A stretch of DNA of 13,155 nucleotides from Erysipelotrichaceae bacterium. Its GTDB lineage: Bacteria; Bacillota_I; Bacilli_A; Erysipelotrichales; Erysipelotrichaceae. The stretch lies in contig JANJWY010000033.1 in the NCBI GenBank assembly GCA_024709285.1, positions 1 to 13,155 of the forward strand. Reading direction: 5' to 3'. Made by a program: the position numbers and the translations under genes. Positions 1 to 5,393 of this stretch are shown here, piece after piece. Under the pieces are notes generated by a model. It had not been told where the DNA came from, ran no database searches, and worked only from the letters and a program-made list of their open reading frames with translations. The first letter of the stretch is position 1. Each line of letters begins with the position of its first letter.

Positions 1-2
1 GC

Positions 3-89
3 AACAATTTCGAGAGTGAACCGGTGTCTGATCAAAGGAAGTGGTGGATACAGAAAGATTTTGTCGAGAGAAGACAAGAAGTAAAATGA
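3..89 (+). CDS. possible C-terminal fragment of an unidentified protein (runs off left edge)
   Basis: One forward frame is open from the left edge to a TGA at 87-89 and would encode about 28 residues, hydrophilic and charged, with a Lys-Trp-Trp pair followed by a Glu/Arg/Lys-rich tail. No family is recognisable in so short a piece. A weak hairpin begins at the stop codon, as expected for the end of a transcript. Another forward frame (stop at 82-84) and a reverse frame are also open here, so the choice rests only on residue composition and on the hairpin. Treat it as tentative. Confidence 0.35.
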   Translation, partial: NNFESEPVSDQRKWWIQKDFVERRQEVK

Positions 90-118
90 CCAGGCATTCA
101 CGAGCCCCTGGTAACTTT
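89..118 (+). terminator. weak intrinsic terminator after the left-edge fragment
   Basis: ACCAGG at 89-94 pairs with CCTGGT at 107-112 around a 12-nt loop, followed by AACTTTT. The stem is short and the T-run is interrupted, so this is only a plausible terminator. Confidence 0.35.
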
Positions 119-142
119 TCAATCTCTGATGAGAAATGTAAA

Positions 143-187
143 GAATGATCATTCTGTGAAAGATTTGTGAAAATATTTGTGAAAGAG
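143..187 (+). promoter_or_regulatory. palindrome plus three phased TGTGAAA direct repeats upstream of a promoter
   Basis: A perfect 12-bp palindrome, GAATGATCATTC, lies at 143-154. It is followed by TGTGAAA at 155-161, 166-172 and 178-184, the last two within TTTGTGAAA. The repeat starts are 11 and 12 bp apart, about one helical turn, and the array ends just before the -35 box at 188. This is the arrangement expected for a response-regulator array on one face of the DNA. TTGTGAA-like sites are known for the ResD/SrrA redox regulators of Bacillota, but the regulator here is inferred, not shown. Confidence 0.5.
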
Positions 188-216
188 TTGAATATTGTTT
201 CAATGATTGATATAAT
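188..216 (+). promoter_or_regulatory. sigma-A-type promoter of the 223-408 RNA
   Basis: TTGAAT (188-193), a 17-bp spacer and TATAAT (211-216), with an extended -10 TGA at 208-210. The predicted start is near A223, immediately before a 5' hairpin. Confidence 0.8.
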
Positions 217-222
217 AGGCCT

Positions 223-408
223 ACCAACTTGGGTTGGATAAGAAAAATATTCAGATCAGTTTATGGTATGTCAATCAAAGAAGCATCTTTCTTCCCTCCT
301 TGTTTCGAGATCCTTGGGTGAACCATACGACATATAACGCACTGTAAACTGATATTTAATGATGTTCACCTTCAAAATGAAAAGAAAGAAGTGCTTAGGC
401 ACTTTTTT
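223..408 (+). ncRNA. structured small RNA candidate, about 186 nt (6S-like length, family unassigned)
   Basis: A clear promoter upstream and an intrinsic terminator at the end define a transcript with no credible reading frame. Visible structure: a 5' hairpin CCAAC/GTTGG (224-237); a 9-bp long-range helix ATCAGTTTA (255-263) with TAAACTGAT (345-353), supported by TATGTC/GACATA (267-272 with 329-334); a small hairpin AAAGA/TCTTT (277-290); and a C-rich tract TTCCCTCCTT near 292-301. GGTGAAC (317-323) is also fully complementary to GTTCACC (364-370). With the 9-bp helix this would form a pseudoknot or a competing fold. Length and one long imperfect rod resemble 6S RNA, while the C-rich tract resembles trans-acting sRNAs such as RsaE/RoxS. 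No riboswitch consensus was recognised. The RNA is well supported; its identity is not. Confidence 0.65.
389..408 (+). terminator. intrinsic terminator of the 223-408 RNA
   Basis: AAGTGC (389-394), loop TTAG, GCACTT (399-404), then further Ts to 408. It ends 32 bp before the mutY start, so it insulates mutY from the upstream RNA. Confidence 0.85.
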
Positions 409-416
409 CAATTCTT

Positions 417-425
417 TGATATAAT
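417..425 (+). promoter_or_regulatory. extended -10 promoter candidate for mutY
   Basis: TGATATAAT at 417-425 is a perfect extended -10, but no good -35 lies at 16-18 bp because that space is the upstream terminator. The predicted start near 432 falls at the Shine-Dalgarno AGGTGA (431-436), leaving a very short leader, so the mapping is uncertain. Confidence 0.45.
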
Positions 426-440
426 GAAATAGGTGAAATT

Positions 441-1451
441 ATGATAGCAAAAGAGTTAGTTGAATGGTATCGAGAAAATAAAAGAGATCTTCCTTTTCGA
501 TTGAGTAAGGATCCTTATTCTGTGTGGGTCAGTGAGATCATGGCACAGCAAACCCGGATTGATACCATGCTCCCCTACTACAACCGATGGATGAAACAGT
601 TTCCAGACATTCGTTCTTGCGCCGAAGCAGAAGAAAGCCAAATCCTGAAGGCATGGGAAGGATTGGGTTATTACAGAAGAGCAAAAATGCTTTGGGCAGG
701 CGCAAAACTTATCGTAAGTGAATTTAATGGTAAATTTCCAAGTGACTATTCCAGTATTCTGAAAATACCGGGAATCGGAGACTATACGGCGGCGGCAATT
801 TCGTCAATTGCGTTCGCACAACCGGTCGCTGCAGTCGACGGAAATGTATTAAGAGTCATCAGCCGAGTTTTAATGTCCGAGCTTGATGTCGCCAAAGACT
901 CAACTAAGAAGTATGTTGCACAGATTCTTAATGAGTGGATGATAGGATCTGATCCCTCCGATTTTACCCAAGGATTAATGGAACTCGGCGCTCTAGTATG
1001 CAAGGTTACTAATCCTGAGTGTGCCCGCTGTCCTTTGAGGGAACATTGTTTGTCCTATCGTTTTGACACCCAAAATAAATACCCGATAAAAAGTGCATCT
1101 AAAAAACCGGTTTCAGAGTCTTATGTCGTTTACATCATTATAGATAGTGATCACCTGCTTGTTTCAAGCGATTGGTCGGATGGATTGATGGAAGGATATC
1201 TTCGTTTGCCACAGGTTAGTTCAGATTCATCGTATTTCGAAATCGAAGAATCGCTTTTCACGTATAAGCATGTTTTCAGTCATAAAATATGGAATCTTTC
1301 CGTTGTGAAATCAAACATTAAAATGAATGATGATATTTTGGATACTTGGCGATGGTTGCCTGTATCTGAGATCGATTCACAGCCTTGGATATCAGCTCAT
1401 CGCAAAATTTTGCAAAAATATCTGAAAAAGAGCGACTTGTCATCGCTCTAG
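441..1451 (+). CDS. mutY: A/G-specific adenine DNA glycosylase MutY
   Basis: Removes adenine mispaired with 8-oxoguanine in base excision repair. The 336-residue protein has the normal layout. The N-terminal HhH-GPD glycosylase domain carries the motif WVSEIMAQQT with catalytic Glu32, the helix-hairpin-helix LKIPGIGDYTAAA (107-119) and catalytic Asp133 in VDGNV. A 4Fe-4S cluster is bound by Cys187, Cys194, Cys197 and Cys203 (C-x6-C-x2-C-x5-C). The C-terminal NUDIX-like 8-oxoG recognition domain (about 225-330) includes the MutY-specific Phe279-Ser280-His281 loop, which separates it from endonuclease III. The ATG has AGGTGA five bases upstream. The last 30 bases also encode the minus-strand terminator of the convergent aldo/keto reductase, and its TAG overlaps that gene's TAG within CTAG (1448-1451). 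Confidence 0.96.
   Translation: MIAKELVEWYRENKRDLPFRLSKDPYSVWVSEIMAQQTRIDTMLPYYNRWMKQFPDIRSCAEAEESQILKAWEGLGYYRRAKMLWAGAKLIVSEFNGKFPSDYSSILKIPGIGDYTAAAISSIAFAQPVAAVDGNVLRVISRVLMSELDVAKDSTKKYVAQILNEWMIGSDPSDFTQGLMELGALVCKVTNPECARCPLREHCLSYRFDTQNKYPIKSASKKPVSESYVVYIIIDSDHLLVSSDWSDGLMEGYLRLPQVSSDSSYFEIEESLFTYKHVFSHKIWNLSVVKSNIKMNDDILDTWRWLPVSEIDSQPWISAHRKILQKYLKKSDLSSL
1424..1449 (-). terminator. intrinsic terminator of the patatin-aldo/keto reductase operon, inside the mutY 3' end
   Basis: AGAGCGA (1429-1435) pairs with TCGCTCT (1443-1449) around a 7-nt loop. Read on the minus strand, the stem is followed by a T-run (complement of the A-run at 1424-1428). The plus-strand side lacks a T-run, so it is directional. 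Confidence 0.8.
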
Positions 1452-2257
1452 AAATCGAAATTGTCAGGATCCGGTCCGGTTCTTTGATCTTTATTTAAAT
1501 CATTGATGGCATCGATATCTTCTTTACTTAAACAAAAGTCAAAGATATCGATGTTTTCTTTTATCCGTTGGGGGGTAACACTTTTCGGTATAACGATTAC
1601 ATCCGTATCGATATTCCAACGGATTACGATCTGAGCCACTGTCTTTCCATATTTCCTGGATAATTCTTGTAAAAGACTAATATCTGTTACTTTACCTCTC
1701 ATCAAGGGACTCCACGATTCCATAGCAACGCCTTCTTTCTCAAGAAAGGTCTTCAATGGTTTCTGAGTCAGGCGAGGTGTATATTCAATTTGATTCACCA
1801 TCGGCTTGATTGTGGCGGTCTTCATCAAATCCTCAAAATGATGTTGGTGAAAATTGGATACTCCAATAGCTTTAATTCTTCCCTGATGATACAATTCTTC
1901 CATTGCTCTATAAGTTTCACTGTTTAGAGGTTTAGGCCAATGGATGAGGTATAAGTCAATATAATCCGTTTGGAGCCGTTGACAGCTTTGCTCAAATGCT
2001 TCCAGCGTTTTTCGATACCCTTGATCTTCATTCCAGCATTTGGTTGTTAAGAAAATCTCCGAACGATGCAAATGACTTTCTTTTATGCCTTTTCCAACTC
2101 CGATCTCGTTACGATAAATTGCTGCTGTATCGATGTGACGATAACCTGCGGATATGGCATTCTTAACAACGTCCGATGCCTGATCGTTGGGAATTTTAAA
2201 TGTTCCGAATCCGATCATGGGTACTTCAATTCCATTTTCTAATCTCTTGTATAACAT
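1448..2257 (-). CDS. aldo/keto reductase (2,5-diketo-D-gluconate/glyoxal reductase-like)
   Basis: NADPH-dependent reduction of aldehydes or ketones to alcohols. It is a 269-residue TIM-barrel protein of typical length. The catalytic tetrad is complete: Asp43 and Tyr48 in HIDTAAIYRNE, Lys73 in TTKCW and His106 in LIHWPKP. The IPKSVTPQRIKENIDIF segment near the C-terminus is the usual cofactor phosphate-binding loop. It lies 10 bp after the patatin-like gene, and the upstream stop codon is the first part of its own ribosome binding site (TAAGGAGG, 2263-2270; spacer 5), which indicates an operon with coupled translation. The natural substrate cannot be read from the sequence; detoxification of reactive carbonyls is a reasonable inference. 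Confidence 0.92.
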   Translation of the reverse strand: MLYKRLENGIEVPMIGFGTFKIPNDQASDVVKNAISAGYRHIDTAAIYRNEIGVGKGIKESHLHRSEIFLTTKCWNEDQGYRKTLEAFEQSCQRLQTDYIDLYLIHWPKPLNSETYRAMEELYHQGRIKAIGVSNFHQHHFEDLMKTATIKPMVNQIEYTPRLTQKPLKTFLEKEGVAMESWSPLMRGKVTDISLLQELSRKYGKTVAQIVIRWNIDTDVIVIPKSVTPQRIKENIDIFDFCLSKEDIDAINDLNKDQRTGPDPDNFDF

Positions 2258-2267
2258 TTTTTCCTCC

Positions 2268-3164
2268 TTATTTCAAAAATCTTATTGGACTCTGCCAAGT
2301 CTTGACTTTCTTAAGCAACTCACTCTTACTTTCTGATAGTTTTTCTTCAGATAATTCTATGATCTCTTTCCCTTTGCCAACATCGAGCATATTATATTGT
2401 GAAGTAGGCACATTAAAATTGTAGTCTCCTTCATGTATGTTGAGTTGCTGATTTGCATGAGCAAATATTTCTAGCGATCTCATCATGACGGAAATCATTG
2501 AATCGTTTACTGTCGTTGGGAGATTATCAATCATGGATACAGATATTACATGGTCGGCACCCATCTCTTTGCAGGGGGGTATCGGCATATTCATCAATAT
2601 TCCTCCATCTACGAGCTTTAACTCTTGATACTTTTTGGTTGAGAAAACTAATGGTAACGAGCATGAAGCGCGAACTGCAGTTGATAATTTGACATCATCA
2701 ATGATGATCCAATCCAACCGTTTTTCAAATAATCTTGCATGAGATGTGAAGATTACCGTTTTACCACTGTTTAGATCAACGGCGTTTATGGCAATTGGAA
2801 TTTTCACATCGGTTATCATTTCAACATTAAATGTTTTATAGTAATTATCTAGTAAATCTTCCAAATCATTACCCTCAACAAACCCATCGAGTTTTTCTTT
2901 GGCAAATGGCAAGACTTTCAGACTGGGTCGGAAAAAGATCTGATTGTCGATATAGTATTTTTCAAGTTCCAGCATGATTTCTTCTATTCTGTCAGCCTTA
3001 GCCCCACAAGCCGCAAAGCTGCCAATGACCGAACCCATGCTAGTTCCAGAAATCACATCAATATTTACATTCTCCTTTTGAAGTAGTCTGATTAGCGGGA
3101 TTTGTACATATGCTTTCATTCCGCCACCGGATAAAGCTAAACCGATTTTATCTTTGTTAAACAT
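2268..3164 (-). CDS. patatin-like phospholipase (RssA/YlbK-type serine hydrolase)
   Basis: A predicted cytosolic lipid acyl hydrolase with a Ser-Asp dyad. The oxyanion-hole motif SGGGMKA is at residues 12-18, the nucleophile elbow GTSMGS places Ser42 in GxSxG, and the catalytic Asp186 lies in VDGG. Length is 298 residues, usual for single-domain bacterial patatins, and no signal peptide is visible. The start is supported by a purine-rich AAGGG element upstream and by a promoter at 3192-3220. First gene of a two-gene operon with the aldo/keto reductase; a shared role in handling damaged lipids or lipid-derived aldehydes is an inference from this pairing. Related proteins are often annotated as NTE family or YlbK, but substrate is unknown. 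Confidence 0.9.
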   Translation of the reverse strand: MFNKDKIGLALSGGGMKAYVQIPLIRLLQKENVNIDVISGTSMGSVIGSFAACGAKADRIEEIMLELEKYYIDNQIFFRPSLKVLPFAKEKLDGFVEGNDLEDLLDNYYKTFNVEMITDVKIPIAINAVDLNSGKTVIFTSHARLFEKRLDWIIIDDVKLSTAVRASCSLPLVFSTKKYQELKLVDGGILMNMPIPPCKEMGADHVISVSMIDNLPTTVNDSMISVMMRSLEIFAHANQQLNIHEGDYNFNVPTSQYNMLDVGKGKEIIELSEEKLSESKSELLKKVKTWQSPIRFLK

Positions 3165-3191
3165 TCATATCCCTTCTTTTCTTCTATTGAA

Positions 3192-3220
3192 AATATAACA
3201 TATTTCTTATAACAATACAA
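3192..3220 (-). promoter_or_regulatory. promoter of the patatin-aldo/keto reductase operon
   Basis: On the minus strand TTGTAT (3215-3220), a 17-bp spacer and TATATT (3192-3197), with extended -10 TGT at 3198-3200. Predicted start near 3185, about 21 bases before the ATG. Its -35 box overlaps the T-run of the upstream RNA terminator. Confidence 0.7.
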
Positions 3221-3253
3221 AAAAGGACAAGGAGTGATGGGAACTCTTTGTCC
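3219..3253 (-). terminator. intrinsic terminator of the 3219-3367 RNA and of dehydrogenase read-through
   Basis: On the minus strand GGACAA-A-GAGT pairs with ACTC-C-TTGTCC (3253-3225, one mismatch) and is followed by six Ts (3224-3219). Confidence 0.85.
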
Positions 3254-3367
3254 ATTTCTTCATCATCTTGTGAACTGGCTAAGGTGTTCACGTGTTTAGG
3301 GAGGTAAGCAACCATTGGTAGATTGGTTGATAATTTAGATGATTGAAGTGTTAGGTTAATCTAACTA
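3219..3367 (-). ncRNA. structured small RNA candidate, about 150 nt, with exposed CCUCCC tract
   Basis: It is bounded by a strong promoter (3373-3401) and an intrinsic terminator. In order on the minus strand: a 5' hairpin GTTAG/CTAAC (3365-3350) starting within a base or two of the predicted transcription start; one arm of a closing stem (3348-3337) that pairs with 3268-3258 over 11 bp with a single bulge; inside it a hairpin CAACCA/TGGTTG (3329-3309), a single-stranded ACCTCCC tract (3305-3299), and a hairpin GTGAAC/GTTCAC (3291-3270); then the terminator. The C-rich tract is complementary to a Shine-Dalgarno sequence, as in known Bacillota sRNAs that block ribosome binding. An origin as a processed 3' UTR of the upstream dehydrogenase is an alternative. 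No family recognised. Confidence 0.65.
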
Positions 3368-3372
3368 TTGAG

Positions 3373-3401
3373 ATTATAGCATTTGATTGAATTGGTTACA
3401 A
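3373..3401 (-). promoter_or_regulatory. promoter of the 3219-3367 RNA
   Basis: On the minus strand TTGTAA (3396-3401), a 17-bp spacer and TATAAT (3373-3378), with extended -10 TGC at 3379-3381. It begins about 10 bp after the stop of the upstream dehydrogenase. Confidence 0.75.
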
Positions 3402-3411
3402 AGAATATGCT

Positions 3412-4341
3412 TTAAATTATTCTGTTGATAATATCTTTGTGTTGATAGAAAGCGAGAATATTGCTTAAAATCAAATCAATCCGGCGTTTATTGATTCCAT
3501 CAGAAATAAATGAGCTGTGAGGTGTGATATATACCTTGGGATGAGTCCACAACTCGCTTTCTGCTGGCAATGGTTCTGTTTGCATGACATCAAGAGCAAC
3601 TCCAGTAAATTTGTCTTTATTTAGTGCTTCAATTAAGTCTCGCTCATTAATGAGTGTTCCTCTTCCGACATTGATCAGAATTGCTGTATCTTTGAGAGTA
3701 TTAATGAATTCCTCGTCCACCAAACCAGCGGTGTCTTGATTATTGGGCATGGAAAAGATAAGAATATCATATTTGCCTGCTTCTTTTTTCCCCTTTTCCA
3801 AATTAAAACATTGTCTGAAATGGATTATATCACGCCCGTTACTGTTAACTCCATCAACAATGACATCAAATGCATTGAGTCGTTTAGCAATCTCTTGACC
3901 GATACTTCCAGTTCCGAAAACCAAGGCTTTTCGATTGGGAAGTTCGATCATATGGTTATTCTTCTTCCAAATGAGCTTTTCTTGATTTTGAATATAGAAC
4001 TTGCTCTGCTTTATGATTTCAAGGATTTTACCTATTACCCATTCTGAGATTGGAATGCTGTAAACTCCAGATGCATTGGCAAGGATAATATTTCTTTTCT
4101 TTAATTCTTCCATCGGAATTTGATCGTACCCGGCGCTTGGCAGCTGAACCATTTTTAAGTTGGGAAATTGTTCCAGATTCAGTGTTTGGGCAGGAGTTAT
4201 TCCAACAATCATCTCGATTTCAGTATATGGTATGTCGTTCTCCTTTTTTAAAATATAATTAAAACTTTCAATTCCAAAGGGTTGAAGTATCTTGCGACAT
4301 TGCTTTTCAATATCGGGCATTTCAATAAATAGGACTTTCAT
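3412..4341 (-). CDS. D-isomer-specific 2-hydroxyacid dehydrogenase
   Basis: NAD(P)-dependent interconversion of 2-keto acids and D-2-hydroxy acids. The family signatures are intact: Rossmann motif GTGSIGQEIAKRL in the middle of the protein, catalytic Arg in INVGRGTL, Glu in DVMQTEPLP and His in ITPHSS. Two in-frame ATGs lie close together. The one at 4347 is a single base from the GGAG of the Shine-Dalgarno (4349-4352), whereas the ATG at 4341 has a 7-base spacer, so 4341 is preferred and gives 309 residues. There is no dedicated terminator; transcripts probably end at 3219-3253 beyond the small RNA. The substrate cannot be decided; glyoxylate/hydroxypyruvate-type or 3-phosphoglycerate-like acids are options. 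It appears to be transcribed alone. Confidence 0.9.
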   Translation of the reverse strand: MKVLFIEMPDIEKQCRKILQPFGIESFNYILKKENDIPYTEIEMIVGITPAQTLNLEQFPNLKMVQLPSAGYDQIPMEELKKRNIILANASGVYSIPISEWVIGKILEIIKQSKFYIQNQEKLIWKKNNHMIELPNRKALVFGTGSIGQEIAKRLNAFDVIVDGVNSNGRDIIHFRQCFNLEKGKKEAGKYDILIFSMPNNQDTAGLVDEEFINTLKDTAILINVGRGTLINERDLIEALNKDKFTGVALDVMQTEPLPAESELWTHPKVYITPHSSFISDGINKRRIDLILSNILAFYQHKDIINRII

Positions 4342-4365
4342 TCGCATTCTCCTTTAATTTCGTTT

Positions 4366-4395
4366 ATAATATCAAACCATCTTGCGATGGTCGAA
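4366..4395 (-). promoter_or_regulatory. promoter candidate of the 2-hydroxyacid dehydrogenase
   Basis: On the minus strand an extended -10 TGATATTAT (4366-4374), with a poor -35 TTCGAC (4390-4395) 18 bp away. It overlaps the hairpin at 4376-4391. Confidence 0.45.
4376..4391 (-). terminator. hairpin after the nitroreductase, possible weak terminator
   Basis: A 6-bp stem ACCATC/GATGGT with a GCAA loop on the minus strand begins 7 bases after the nitroreductase stop and is followed by TTTGATATT. GCAA is a stable tetraloop, but the T-run is imperfect. Confidence 0.45.
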
Positions 4396-4398
4396 TAC

Positions 4399-5154
4399 CT
4401 ACTTTAATTTTAATACAAAACCCTGATCTCTAATTACATTTAAGATATCTTGGCGCACTGGATTTGCTGTTGTGAGTTTGGAGATAATCTGATTGCTGAA
4501 ACTGTCTACGCGCTGGTTGATGTTTCTTAAATCATAGTAGGTTTGCATCTCCTCATCATAATCAGCAATTTCTTCTAGGTAGTTATCAAATATTTTATAG
4601 TTATTCTCGAATACTTTGAGTTCATTGCTCATACGAGGTTTCAGAGATGGATTTTGATTTGGTAATCCAAGTCCCAAACCGACTACAGGGAAAGTGAGTT
4701 TCGGTAGTTTTAGTACCTCAATAAGTTTTCTTGCGTCGTTAAGTGTACTGCCCAGGTATAATGCACCTAAGTCTAAAGATTCAGCAGCGTTAACGACATT
4801 TTGCACTGCTAAGCAGGTATCGGTAACAGCCTGAAAAAAACGATCCATGTCGCCTGCACTTTCCTCAAAGCAGCCCTTGTCATTGGCAATCCTCATGTTT
4901 CTGTAGCAATCAGCTACAAAAATCATTAGAACCGGTGCACGTAGCACATATTCTTGTTTACATATTTCAGCAATTTGTTTTTTAATCGTTGGGTCTGTGA
5001 TGCGAATAATGCTGGTCGACTGCATACCATTGGATGTAGCGGTTCTGCGAGCGACCTCCATTAATGTTTCTACAATTTTTTCATCCAGAGGCTCGGGTCT
5101 AAACTCGCGAATTGTACGGTGGGAAAGTTGTTTTTGAATCATCTCGTTACTCAT
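4399..5154 (-). CDS. nitroreductase family protein (NfsA/FRP-like flavin oxidoreductase)
   Basis: A predicted FMN-dependent NAD(P)H oxidoreductase acting on nitro compounds, quinones or free flavin. The N-terminal SHRTIREF is the usual FMN-phosphate-binding motif, TATSNGMQ is typical of the NfsA/FRP group, and FPVVGLGLGLP with a following KPR is the conserved loop of that group. An upstream in-frame ATG at 5223 is rejected: it lies inside the -35 box, whereas the ATG at 5154 has GGAGG (5160-5164) with a 5-base spacer, giving 251 residues, normal for this group. The last 60 residues are rich in Asp/Asn/Gln. A single-gene transcript is likely, with its own promoter and a hairpin after the stop. 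Physiological substrate unknown. Confidence 0.9.
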   Translation of the reverse strand: MSNEMIQKQLSHRTIREFRPEPLDEKIVETLMEVARRTATSNGMQSTSIIRITDPTIKKQIAEICKQEYVLRAPVLMIFVADCYRNMRIANDKGCFEESAGDMDRFFQAVTDTCLAVQNVVNAAESLDLGALYLGSTLNDARKLIEVLKLPKLTFPVVGLGLGLPNQNPSLKPRMSNELKVFENNYKIFDNYLEEIADYDEEMQTYYDLRNINQRVDSFSNQIISKLTTANPVRQDILNVIRDQGFVLKLK

Positions 5155-5194
5155 ATTGTCCTCCGTTATATTTTTTAGAATACGCTCTATGAAT

Positions 5195-5223
5195 ATTATA
5201 GTTTGCATCCATGCTAATTGCAA
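5195..5223 (-). promoter_or_regulatory. promoter of the nitroreductase gene
   Basis: On the minus strand TTGCAA (5218-5223), a 17-bp spacer and TATAAT (5195-5200). Predicted start near 5188, about 35 bases before the chosen ATG. Confidence 0.8.
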
Positions 5224-5251
5224 TTTTGTTTGGTCTTATTCACATTAATAT

Positions 5252-5278
5252 GCTCAGCAGGTTAACTGCTGAGCTTTT
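5252..5278 (+). terminator. strong 9-bp hairpin with T-run on the plus strand, no plus-strand gene to serve
   Basis: GCTCAGCAG (5252-5260) pairs perfectly with CTGCTGAGC (5266-5274) around GTTAA, followed by TTTT on the plus strand. No plus-strand gene lies upstream. It may block antisense transcription, mark the flank of the tnpB element, or be left from a lost gene. Confidence 0.5.
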
Positions 5279-5279
5279 A

Positions 5280-5393
5280 ACCATCCTTGATGGTAATTGT
5301 TAGGTTCGATCCGCACGGTGTTCTTTTCAGATTGCTTTTTAGCTGTCGGGTCCACCATGACCCTTCCCTTCACAGTGCCTATAGCCTGAAGGG
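5280..5393 (-). ncRNA. candidate omega RNA (reRNA) scaffold at the right end of the tnpB element
   Basis: TnpB nucleases use a guide RNA made from the 3' end of tnpB and the element's right end. Directly after the tnpB stop, on the minus strand, are CCCTTCA/TGAAGGG (5393-5366, 7 bp), GGGTC/GACCC (5363-5348, 5 bp with a 6-nt loop) and ACCATC/GATGGT (5294-5280). This compact series of hairpins in 115 bp of non-coding sequence is what an omega RNA scaffold would give; its 5' part may extend into the tnpB coding region. The guide would be the adjacent flank beyond about 5280. Exact ends are not determinable. Confidence 0.5.

Noticed and set aside
223..440. A riboswitch or T-box leader controlling mutY.
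   Set aside because: No recognised consensus (no T-box, S-box, TPP or similar motif), and mutY has its own -10 after the terminator; still, an unknown switch is not excluded.
3184..3315. A 43-codon minus-strand ORF with a protein-like N-terminal half and a hydrophobic C-terminus.
   Set aside because: No ribosome binding site, start codon inside a perfect hairpin, and the frame runs through the terminator and the next promoter; the RNA structure explains the region better.
5302..5311. GGTTCGATCC, resembling a tRNA T-arm, suggesting a tRNA fragment at the tnpB right end.
   Set aside because: No acceptor or anticodon arm around it; a short resemblance only.
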